From Phoronis ovalis (lineage: Eukaryota; Phoronida; Phoronidae): DNA of 10,747 nt. The DNA lies in assembly GCA_028565635.1 (NCBI GenBank), contig JAOXYB010060413.1:1-10747 (forward strand), in the 5' to 3' direction. This document shows, one piece after another, positions 1 through 7,652 of the stretch (positions are counted from its first letter, which is position 1; each line of letters begins with the position of its first letter). Both the position numbers and the translations under genes were made by a program. Under the pieces are notes generated by a model. It searched no databases. It saw only the letters and a list, made by a program, of their open reading frames with translations, and was not told where the DNA came from.

Positions 1-198
1 GAATATATTCTGTATACCACAGAAGCATTGCAGAAGATACCATCAGCCATACTTATTGAAGATTTAGTAGAAACCATTATCCTTATTTATCGAGTGATGG
101 GATTCGCATCGGGTGAATATTTAGGGTTGTCTGTCCCTAAAAGGACCAATGTTAAGACTTTCTCTCGCAAAAATCTGCCCCAAACAGTTCCTGTATAA
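1..198 (+). CDS. Open frame at left edge, possible 3' exon fragment
   Basis: Frame 1 is open from the first base to a TAA at 196-198, giving 65 codons that may continue to the left. The peptide has a mixed, protein-like composition (for example ALQKIPSAILIEDLVETI, then a basic C-terminal part ending NLPQTVPV) and the local G+C is higher than in the sequence just downstream. AG dinucleotides at about 23, 38 and 49 could serve as splice acceptors, but none has a strong pyrimidine tract. The minus strand here also has a plausible open stretch, preceded by a TATACAG acceptor-like site near 192-198, so the coding strand is not certain. I do not recognise a family. A 65-codon open frame at an edge can arise by chance, so this is only a candidate. 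Confidence 0.18.
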   Translation, partial: EYILYTTEALQKIPSAILIEDLVETIILIYRVMGFASGEYLGLSVPKRTNVKTFSRKNLPQTVPV

Positions 199-2128
199 TA
201 TTATCATTGAAAATCAATATACTACCCAGTTTTAGGAATTTTGTTGAAAGTTAGACCCATTTTTAATTTTGGGGTTTGTCGGTGAAAAGTGACCTATTTG
301 GGCTACGTACTCCCATATTCATCATATTCACATTCATATGCGTAATCTGGGATTCACATCACCTTTCATGCGGTAACAGCACCCGGTCCTATTATTTCCC
401 CTTATATTACTTACTTGCTAACTTCAATGATTATAGTAGCAGGCAGTCAAAAAAACTTGATTCCACATATACAACTTTTGCAACAACTTTTTCTTTAAGT
501 TTCTTTCAAGTCAGTACAGACATTCTCAGAATAACATTCCAAATATTTTTAAAACTATGAATAGATTATTCATTAGTTATTCTGGGAAATCTACGACTGT
601 GTTTCACTCCGTGTTGATTGTGAATCTGGAGATGTATAAATGTTCCTTAATATATAATCAATTAACGGCTGAAATCTTGTTTTTTATGACGCAGTAAACG
701 TATTGAACATCTACACTGGCAAACACTTCCGGAAATACTATGCATTCTGGGCTTCAAAATCTAACAAATCTCAGACCCATTCAAATTAATATCAGTCCGT
801 AGATTACATGCAAACTATAGTTAATTAAAAAACATCTTTGCTGCTTTAAACCAATGTGTATAGCGCTTACAATACTAACATCTGTTTAGTCTGAATTCCA
901 ACTTAACTGTAATGGTGGATTTGCGACGAGGTGGATGCGGATGATCAATTATGAGTCATCAAAAATCCTCAAGTATCGTATTCGATTTTTAACAATAGCC
1001 CTGGAAAACCCTGATTTTCGAGATGCGTGCTTTCTTTGCAAGACACTTGCATGAATGATATCCGAGTTGTCGCGCTGTAACAAAACTGCTGCATGAATTT
1101 AACCATTTATTAACAAGTTAAGTTCTGGTTGCACTTTTTGTGGCAATGACAGTAATTGTTATAAAGTAACATACTTGAAAAGGGGGGTGCTTATAAATTC
1201 CTACCACATATTGTCCACGCATGACATAATAGTTAAAAGACAAGAAGGTTGTCCCTTTGATAATATATCATTTAATAAATAAATAAATATATTAACCCTG
1301 AGGTATCATACTCCAGAATTGATTACTAGTAAATTTGTAAGCTTTTAATTCAATGTACGTACAGCTTAGTAAGATATAAAACATATATAAGAACAGCATA
1401 ATAATGGTAATAAAAATCCTGGTTAAAACAGGTGAAACATGCAGAGTGCTTCAGTGATTTTGAATCAGAATAGCACAGCAATCCTTTCACACTATAAATG
1501 GACCCAGACACACATAAATCAGATGTATACATATTAACCGTGGGAAATTAACCAAGAAACAACGTTAAATGCGTAGCATGCAGTACGTAGATGGATTCCA
1601 TGTAACTAACTCTATCAAGGAATGCTTTCATGTCCAAACCCTCTCAATACACCGATAAATAAATTGTTTTGTTAAACACTGGGGTGTTAAACATATCATG
1701 CTAGAAATTACTAGTCGCCCTAGCTGTGTGGATTTGAAGTAAAATTTATCTAAAACTTTATAAACAAGGTGGCATTCCTATCAGTTTCGCACTGCAACTT
1801 GCATTTCTAAAGCACGTCACATCTACGACTGTCAAATCAGGTAACGGAATAATACTTTTTGCTTTCTTTTGGACTGCTTTTGCTGAAGAATTTCAAAAAA
1901 GGTTAGTGTTTATATATGATTTGTCTTTGGTGCAACTACCTTTTTTAAAATATATTGGCATGCACCGACCATAACAAGACTATAATAAATAAATAGTTAT
2001 GTAGAATTTGAAATATCCGTCATTTTGCATCTCAAATTAGGGAATTCCTAACAAATTATAAAACGTTGCTGTTTATTTGAAGCGTGAAAATATTCTAAGG
2101 GCAATTAATGGTCTGAATAAAATCATAC
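199..2128. other. AT-rich stretch with no supportable gene
   Basis: I see no gene here. The longest open frame is on the plus strand at 267-560, a stretch of 98 codons without an ATG start. Its length is expected by chance in DNA this AT-rich, and its peptide shows no motif. A short AAAT run lies at 1274-1288. A slightly more G+C- and CpG-rich island at about 905-1105 contains a 45-codon minus-strand ORF (969-1106), but nothing else supports it. Confidence 0.6.
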
Positions 2129-2230
2129 ATGGGGTCAGCCCGCCTCCTGCAGTCCCTGTTCTTATCTGGTCACGAACTATCTAACAATAGAACATACTCT
2201 GATAAATCTCGTGAGTATAGAGTATTTTAA
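2129..2230 (+). CDS. Small ORF / candidate exon with good splice signals
   Basis: A 33-residue ORF starts at ATG 2129 (MGSARLLQSLFLSGHELSNN at the N-terminus) and ends at TAA 2228-2230. Two splice-like sites lie in it. A pyrimidine-rich acceptor, CCCGCCTCCTGCAG, ends at 2152, and a donor, CTC|GTGAGTA, begins at 2211. The frame is open between them, so the region could be a 58-nt internal exon (2153-2210) or a first coding exon (2129-2210). The peptide is polar and non-repetitive, with one possible N-glycosylation sequon (NNRT). Local G+C is higher than in the flanks. I recognise no domain. The pairing of a good acceptor and a good donor around an open frame is the only support, and no neighbouring exon can be assigned with confidence. 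Confidence 0.2.
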   Translation: MGSARLLQSLFLSGHELSNNRTYSDKSREYRVF

Positions 2231-3160
2231 GATTTATAAATAATCACTGACACATAACGCTGTACCAGACTACATTAGCTCATGTTAGTATTATAATGAT
2301 TTTACAGAGTTAACAGTCAATGTTTTCCAGCATTAGAATAAAACTCTGACTTCAAAATCAAAGCATTAACGTAAATAAAGTGTATTAATGATTTCATGTA
2401 TATATTTTATATAATCCAAATCCTTGTTCTATGGACTCAAGCATAAGTATAGTACATGAACAATTGAAATTACACTGAAACATAAGTGAAGTATTTTAAT
2501 TTAATTTATTAGCTAGTGTTATAGTAAAGCATCTATCACATCACATATAATTTGTCATATATTTTGCAAATTGCAAGCAACATCCAGGCTAGATAAGATA
2601 GGTAGCGTGTTAAAATATATATATATTAAAATGTACAAATTTTGTTCAAAAGCTTCACCAGGCCCTATGGCATATTTTCTCATTGCATTTTAAACGACAT
2701 AGATAATCGCAAGAGGCACAAGGAATGAAATATAATCAATGAACATTATTGTTGAAGTGTTCGGTTTGTCTTATACTGTATATTACTATACTTATCCAAA
2801 TAAAGGCCCTCCCTTCAATACCTGCCTGCTTCCCTGCGTATAGTCTATCCTCTGGAATACAAGAACATGGCTTCTATTTAAAATATTTTTTTTTCTGTTG
2901 AAACATTTAATTGCTATCAAAAAGCAATAATTTTACGATAATAGTAATTAGAGCAGGGTAGAATATTTTAGAGACTTAAGTACAATCTGATATGGCCTAC
3001 AATATTATGACGACATCTGAATAAATCCAACCGTTAGTGTTCCGTAGCTTCTCAACTAACGTCTGGATTTAACCATAGGCAATGTTTGTTATATGGCATA
3101 AGGTCAGAATTGGTGTAACCGCAGAGGTGGCGCAAACTGGAAGTAGTGTCAAAATCTAAA
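2231..3160. other. AT-rich stretch with no supportable gene
   Basis: No open frame of interest is present. A short AT dinucleotide run lies at 2615-2626 and a T-run at about 2887-2896. An acceptor-like TTTTCCAG ends near 2330 but is followed by early stops in all frames. Confidence 0.6.
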
Positions 3161-3265
3161 ATGTATGCTTTTTCTTTTTTCCTCCTTGGCGCTGGCATTT
3201 TTGTTTGTCTTTGTTTGAAAGGGAAATCACTGTGTATGAGATTGAAACTAATATTAGCTTTTTAA
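3161..3265 (+). CDS. Small ORF with signal-peptide-like sequence, possible first exon
   Basis: ATG 3161 opens a 34-residue frame ending at TAA 3263-3265. The first 20 residues are strongly hydrophobic (MYAFSFFLLGAGIFVCLC and on), followed by a basic KGKS. This is the layout of a signal peptide or a signal anchor. A donor-like site, TGT|GTATGAG, begins at 3234, so a 73-nt first coding exon (3161-3233) ending in split codon phase 1 is possible. The start is supported by position only. The upstream bases have no recognisable core promoter. It could be the 5' exon of a plus-strand secreted or membrane protein, and a plus-strand membrane-protein tail does occur about 3.8 kb downstream (6971-7488), but no exons linking the two were found. 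Hydrophobic ORFs of this size also arise by chance in T-rich DNA. Confidence 0.18.
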   Translation: MYAFSFFLLGAGIFVCLCLKGKSLCMRLKLILAF

Positions 3266-4432
3266 ATTAAAATAAACACAAATTTGATAGGATTATTTGA
3301 GCTTGGGTAAAGCTATGACTTTTGTCACTTGTGAGGTTACATTTTACCGGGGGGCAGTCTACATAGTGAAATAGCAAAAAAAATGGGTGGTCTTGGTCAT
3401 GCCTGCACGAAAAATTAATTGGGAGTAGGATACATAATAATCTTCAGTTCTTAACAGGTAATTTTCTTCGCGCAATGTTTGGGAATTTTTTTTAATGATT
3501 TAAGTTATGTCAAATTACTATAGAAGTGGATGGGAAATCAGTTGTGTCCTAATATCACACTCCTTCAATTTAACAAAGACCGAAATAATTACGACATTAA
3601 TCTTTTACCAACCCCTAAATAAGCCTTTCTCTCTGCGTGATCCATCGTCGCCCCCGTATATAATTTTGTATAATACAACTTCTGTTTGACACATTGCAGC
3701 ATATAGTAAGACTTACACAAACAGTCTGACTAAATATTTCAACATACACTATTAAATCCTTACACAACACAACATAACACTCCTTTACCACTAGAATGTC
3801 ACAACATTTCTAAAGTATCGCTCCTACGCCCATTAAAAATAAATAATGAAACAATATCAGCATGAACACATCTTTTGAGACTTAGGCAAATAAATATGTA
3901 CTATTTGCATTAGATTCATGTATCAACAAGAATGCGTGCTAAAGGACCCTGTTATAACTGTTACTAGTTACTTCTGTGCTCCCAATAATAGAGACCACTT
4001 CACACAAACCAAAGAGATAGCATATCTACATAAAATACATCCTGACAAAAACAACAATAATTGCCAGAACTAATGCGTTCACTGACTTCAAGCAATGAGG
4101 TGTCCATATTCTATAATCTGGATGGTATCATGTTAATCATCATAGTGGTCAATCCAACATATATTATGTTTTTACAGAAAAAGTGCGCTGTTAATTATTG
4201 CAGTGAAACACTGCATATACTGAAGTAGACTATTAGAAAATATCCATGCACACTTTTTGCAACTGTTTGTCTTAAGGGATAAGCCTTGTTTTGTATTATG
4301 TTACAGGAAAACAGCAGGAGGTCACCCAATAATTAGTCTACACCTTGCTCTCTATTGTTCAAACTATTAACTGGTCCATATTGCAGCTGCCTCCTATCTC
4401 TCACTCGCCAGACTTACATTTACTCTCACAGG
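3266..4432. other. AT-rich stretch with no supportable gene
   Basis: The only longer open frame is 60 codons at 3507-3689, with no motif and a chance-like composition. An isolated donor-like CAG|GTAATT occurs at about 3457. I see no repeats or RNA genes. Confidence 0.6.
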
Positions 4433-4744
4433 AAATCAAACTTTTACGACTCATCCATTCGTGATTAAATTGTTTGCTGTTTTTTATACTGTTCACCGGG
4501 AACCGACTTGCATACTGCCTTTAAATACGGCATTATGACGGTGTATTTGACTTTTTATGAAGACAATGACGCTGATACATAGCTAATCAAATTTTTTTTA
4601 ATTTTGCAAAATTACAGCTGATTTTGATTTAATTTCTTGTTTTCACTAAATTAAAAAGCTTTCCACATTAATTTCAATCTAACTAGGTGAACAGGAAAAA
4701 ACTCCAACTCGATCACGTAATAGATGAGTCGTAAAGTTTGATTT
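4433..4744. mobile_element. MITE-like inverted-repeat element
   Basis: The left arm (4433-4497) and the reverse complement of the right arm (4686-4744) align over nearly their whole length. Both begin AAATCAAAC, and a TTTACGACTCATC block follows in each, with one extra T on the left. After that come matching ATT-CGTGAT, TTG, GTTTTTT and CTGTTCACC blocks separated by small indels and substitutions. The arms are 65 and 59 bp long and the whole element is 312 bp. The interior has no ORF, which fits a non-autonomous element. A perfect 16-bp palindrome, TAATTTTGCAAAATTA (4599-4614), lies close to the centre. I could not find a clear target-site duplication: the left flank ends CACAGG and the right flank starts AGCGGA. 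The superfamily is therefore undetermined, and an old insertion with decayed flanks or a simple foldback duplication are both possible. Confidence 0.7.
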
Positions 4745-5293
4745 AGCGGAGGCCTCCAATGTACCTTTAGGGCTACATATCAGTTACGAATTATATTGGC
4801 TTTTATTCTAATAGATAATTCTAAATTTAGAATATTGAGTTTTACAGCATGATATAGTTGAAAAAAATATGTAATAAAAGTGTATTGTAACAATTAAACT
4901 TCATTAGCTTTTCCTACTAAACTTATATAATTTGATCAACAAATCTTCAGATCTAAAAACATAGTTCGCTGCATATCATGACTACCTAAATTATTTTAAA
5001 TGTGTTAATCAATAATAAAGTAATAAGGTCTCTTCAAAGCATTTTAATTTTAATTTAATGAGAATTACCACAGCTGAATTCTATGCGCAAGAAATTAACC
5101 ATCCTCAATATTATCGTCCAATAGGTCTGCTATAACGGATTGAAACAATTGTTTTTGTAAACAGCATTCAACTGTCAGGAGTTAAACAGTGTGTTAGTAT
5201 TGTGTTGTCTTTAGCGAATTAGTGGTCGAATTATAGACAGTTGAACAGTGTTAATAACAGCCAATGGTTTGCATCATTTTTATAAGTACTCAC
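4745..5293. other. AT-rich stretch with no supportable gene
   Basis: The stretch holds a perfect 16-bp palindrome at 4818-4833. A plus-strand open frame begins at GTG 5248 and runs into the minus-strand exon candidate at 5294-5379. I treat that frame as a shadow of the exon candidate. I see nothing else. Confidence 0.55.
4818..4833. repeat. Perfect 16-bp palindrome
   Basis: ATTCTAAATTTAGAAT is its own reverse complement, and the symmetry stops at both ends (A at 4817, A at 4834). It lies 74 bp outside the right end of the inverted-repeat element. It could form a small cruciform or bind a dimeric protein, but in AT-rich DNA a palindrome of this length may be accidental. Confidence 0.5.
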
Positions 5294-5379
5294 CTGTTGT
5301 AATATTCGCAGCTGTTGCTTCTGTATTTCTGTATTTCTCACAACTTTTTCACTTACACTTCCAGTGTAAATCCAGACCT
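5294..5379 (-). CDS. Candidate internal exon, minus strand
   Basis: On the minus strand an 86-nt stretch is bounded by an acceptor (TTTGACAG|AG, with a CTAAC branch-like sequence about 13 nt upstream, rather close) and by a donor, CAACAG|GTGAGTAC, that matches the animal consensus almost perfectly. Only one of the three frames is open across it. That frame gives 28 residues after a split codon (VWIYTGSVSEKVVRNTEIQK, then QQLRILQQ). The second half is charged and Gln-rich and could be helical. The frame stays open upstream to an ATG at about 5396, so a first coding exon is also possible. The exon would end in phase 0. I do not recognise the protein. Two other exon-like stretches lie upstream on the same strand in the same reading class (5435-5509 and 5612-5812). 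Confidence 0.33.
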
Positions 5380-5434
5380 CTGTCAAACTTGTTAGCATAT
5401 GTTAAAGCTTTAGTACAATTGTTAAGTTATTAAT

Positions 5435-5509
5435 TCAGGTTGTGAATCTGCGTTTTACACGACCCTTAAATTTTGTTTCTGGTAACCAACACCTTTTCGC
5501 TCGATGATC
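5435..5509 (-). CDS. Candidate short exon or degraded coding piece, minus strand
   Basis: A minus-strand acceptor-like sequence (CATACTGTCCTAG, with further pyrimidine-rich sequence upstream) ends at 5510. A 24-codon open stretch follows and ends at TGA 5435-5437. The peptide is strongly basic and includes a Cys-Trp pair (DHRAKRCWLPETKFKGRVKR). Its reading class matches the exon candidates on either side. On its own it is too short to trust. It could be a terminal exon, an exon with a weak donor such as AAG|GTGTTG, or chance. Confidence 0.13.
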   Translation of the reverse strand, partial: DHRAKRCWLPETKFKGRVKRRFTT

Positions 5510-5611
5510 CTAGGACAGTATGTGGACTCACAATAAATGTAAAGGTGAAAATAATAATAACTATTGACTAACATATAGCCAGGTATTTTGACAAAATTCC
5601 AGAAAATAGCC

Positions 5612-5812
5612 TCATAACGAAGGATTTAAAGGTAGTTTTAAAAAATCTGGTTTTAAAGTAAGTGTCTGGCTAGACTTCACGCTAGATCTGTATTTATCTA
5701 TATAGTTCGATCTTTGCTGTGTGTTGAAACCAGGTCCCGTCCACTGTTTATAGTTTTGTTTCAACTCAAGATCTTTATATATTTCAATTATTTGATAACC
5801 AAGCAACAATGC
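5612..5812 (-). CDS. Candidate exon, minus strand
   Basis: The minus strand is open for 66 codons from just after a TAG at 5813-5815 to a TGA at 5612-5614. The bases before it read ATCTCATACCCTTGTACGTAG, a reasonable splice acceptor, so an exon could start exactly at 5812. The peptide has a globular-protein composition, mostly polar and charged with scattered aromatics (for instance YKDLELKQNYKQWTGPGFNT), and ends LKLPLNPSL. If unspliced it would be a C-terminal exon. An internal donor such as AGC|GTGAAG is also possible. I know no family that matches. Open frames of this length are common by chance in this sequence, so confidence rests mainly on composition and on the same-frame neighbours downstream. 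Confidence 0.2.
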   Translation of the reverse strand, partial: ALLLGYQIIEIYKDLELKQNYKQWTGPGFNTQQRSNYIDKYRSSVKSSQTLTLKPDFLKLPLNPSL

Positions 5813-5815
5813 CTA

Positions 5816-6970
5816 CGTACAAGGGTATGAGATATTCACATGTACTCTTCATCTTCTGTTTCTTTTATTTGTAAATCTTTTCAAGCAATACAATACACAC
5901 ATTTATTGCAAAAGAATAGATAGCTATAGTAACATTACAAGTTTTATCTTTCACATATGTATTCACCTGTGACCGATGAGGACTGCAGGGGACGCTATTC
6001 CTCTTTATTGTGTTTTATTGAAAGTGAAATATACATATATTTAGATGTAATGTCGAAAAGTAAACAATAAGTTATAATATAGTTGTGTCATTGTAATTTT
6101 GATTAAAGATCAAAAAGGAATATTCTTGATATAGGAATAATCATTACTCTAAATATTGGAGATTAGAATGGGCCCACATGTAAAGTCACTTGACTGCATT
6201 ACTACACACCGAGGGATGATAAACTAAACTCACAGTCTGAATTAGCTAGCAAATTTTAACATACGTTTGCACTGATGTCTTGTTTATTAGCCCATGATTA
6301 TCCCATTTTGTATTAGCCCGCAGTTGCCCCATTATTAGATTACACCATTACTGCACTGAATCTCACATGGGACATCAAGCGCTTCATATATTCAATTTCG
6401 TATTTGTTTTCATCGCCATGAAAAATAATAATCATATACATGATGGATCTTTTAAATTAACGTTTACGTCATTCTATAGCGTGTGATAATTTAAATGCAT
6501 CTTTAAAGTATAATGCTTATTTCTCAAAACATTAAAAGTTTTAAAATATTATCAGCATAAATGTTCATTCGATCTTATTTAAATTCTTGTAATTCTGATT
6601 TGTTCTTAGCTTATTCTTGTGTTTTCCATAATGCATATTCGTCTTTGTTGTTTACGAATTTTTTAAATATTACTAAGGTAAAACGAGCTGAATTATCTTA
6701 TGAGGTATTTTTTAAAACTAATTGCGTTTTAATATAATACGACGCGTTGTCACATTGACTAAATTGTTTCCTGTAACCAGGTCAGTACCAGAGACTCCTA
6801 TCGTTCATACAATTTCGGTATTTAGTTAATCTCTTATAGAATAAAATTATTCCCTAAATGCTACACCTTTCATTAATATCCGCATTTACAGGGGACATTA
6901 AATAACTAGAACAGTACCACACACATTTATTTCAAAATGTTTATTTGTAACTTTTTATTTTCTACTCTAG
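5816..6970. other. AT-rich stretch with no supportable gene; ends in a strong acceptor-like tract
   Basis: No convincing ORF is present. Two faint neighbouring copies of about 26 bp starting TATTAGCCC lie at 6285-6336. A short Ser/Thr/Pro-type reading (SVPETPIVHTISVFS) occurs at about 6782-6829 and could be an eroded piece of the stalk-encoding region downstream, but this is weak. The last 25 bases form a pyrimidine-rich tract ending TTTTCTACTCTAG (6970), a good splice acceptor for the next feature. Confidence 0.55.
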
Positions 6971-7488
6971 TTAAAATACTTTTCAACCATTAGAAGCCCT
7001 AATAATTATTCCATCAACATCTACAATATCAAACACCGAGCTAGTTGCTATAGCAACGGAATCATCGCCAACAGCCACAGCACAACCAGGAATCAAAGCT
7101 CAGAACCAACAGAAATGACTGTAACAAGCTCCATCACAAGCTATTATTCGTCAGTTGATACTAACAATTTGTATTTGATTGTAGCGGTGGGGTTTGGGTA
7201 GTGGTATTTGTGATTATTATTGGATTTGCAGCTATTTCAATACACTTTTCTCGCAAGCTTGCCAGAACAAAAATAAAAAGAAAATAGAGAATTCTCAATG
7301 TCAAACTTACATCTTACCTTGTAACAAGCTACCATTTAAGGCCACCAACAGTATCACAAGGTCGTTACACAGACCAAGACAGTGTCCGCTTCAATTATCC
7401 TAGGACTAGCAGTGCGGCAATGACTGAGGTATCTAACCTGGGTAATGAAAGCGGTGGATCTGTTGCGACGTACATGTCTTTACATTAA
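6971..7488 (+). pseudogene. Broken C-terminal part of a single-pass membrane protein (stalk, membrane helix, cytoplasmic tail)
   Basis: A strong acceptor tract (TTTTCTACTCTAG) ends at 6970. From 6971 one frame is open for 76 codons to TAG 7199-7201. It ends with a Ser/Thr-rich stretch (SSEPTEMTVTSSITSYYSSV), then TNN and a hydrophobic LYLIVAVGFG. A second frame, one base back, carries on directly with VVVFVIIIGFAAI, SIHF and the basic patch RKLARTKIKRK, then meets TAG at 7285-7287. Past that stop the same frame stays open for 66 codons to TAA 7486-7488. It reads as a hydrophilic cytoplasmic tail (GRYTDQDSVRFNYPRTSSAA and on) finishing ATYMSLH, where YMSL fits the YxxPhi sorting pattern. Upstream (about 6975-7080) another frame is also Ser/Thr/Pro-rich, so a further shift is possible. 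Stalk, about 23-residue helix, stop-transfer residues and tail in the right order argue for a real type I membrane protein. The shift and the TAG argue for decay. In an alternative model an intron ends at 7184 (TACTAAC about 20 nt before GATTGTAG), giving a short-tailed exon that stops at 7287. Confidence 0.6.
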
Positions 7489-7513
7489 AAACAAGACACA
7501 TGAGTAAAGACAT
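7474..7513. repeat. Inverted repeat around the tail stop codon
   Basis: ATGTCTTTAC (7474-7483) and GTAAAGACAT (7504-7513) are perfect reverse complements separated by 20 bases. The TAA stop of the membrane-protein tail (7486-7488) sits in the loop. The RNA could fold into a 10-bp stem there. No function is implied by the sequence alone. Confidence 0.5.
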
Positions 7514-7646
7514 ATTGAAGACCAATGTTTACTAATTATGAAAATAGAATGAGTAACTAAGATTAGAATAAACTATGATGGACAATGTAAGCGAAACTTT
7601 GCTCACCATATTTGCTTGTATTATTCGTCCCATGTAAATGGTATAA

Positions 7647-7652
7647 AATAAA
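7647..7652 (+). promoter_or_regulatory. Possible polyadenylation signal
   Basis: AATAAA lies about 160 bp after the TAA that ends the plus-strand membrane-protein tail, a typical spacing for a short 3' untranslated region. The hexamer is frequent by chance in AT-rich DNA, and no clear GT-rich downstream element was identified. Confidence 0.28.

Noticed and set aside
267-560. 98-codon plus-strand open frame
   Set aside because: No ATG start, no motif, and a length expected by chance in AT-rich DNA.
969-1106. 45-residue minus-strand ORF in a more G+C-rich patch
   Set aside because: The composition is protein-like but there are no supporting splice signals or neighbours, and the length is well within chance.
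1350-1532. 60-codon minus-strand ORF
   Set aside because: Tyr/Cys-rich chance translation with no motif or splice context.
5248-5433. 61-codon plus-strand ORF with a hydrophobic stretch
   Set aside because: It is antisense to the minus-strand exon candidate at 5294-5379, which has clear splice signals. The hydrophobicity comes from T-rich sequence.
5957-6070. 37-residue plus-strand ORF starting MYSPVTDEDCRG
   Set aside because: Short, with no splice or promoter context. Noted only because its N-terminal part is more polar than the surroundings.
6285-6336. Two neighbouring 26-bp copies starting TATTAGCCC
   Set aside because: Only about 18 of 26 positions agree, too weak to call a repeat with confidence.
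7189-7201. Programmed -1 ribosomal frameshift at the G-run before TAG 7199-7201
   Set aside because: The direction is right, but GGGGTTT does not allow good re-pairing of both codons and I see no clear downstream pseudoknot. A base deletion is simpler.
7303-7400. Minus-strand donor-like AAG|GTAAGA antisense to the tail
   Set aside because: The site matches the consensus, but the minus-strand frames upstream are less protein-like than the plus-strand tail and no acceptor pairs with it convincingly.
7194-7403. Plus-strand 69-codon Cys-rich open frame over the membrane-protein tail
   Set aside because: It overlaps the helix and tail frame, which has a coherent membrane-protein layout and better composition. 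This one looks like an out-of-frame shadow.
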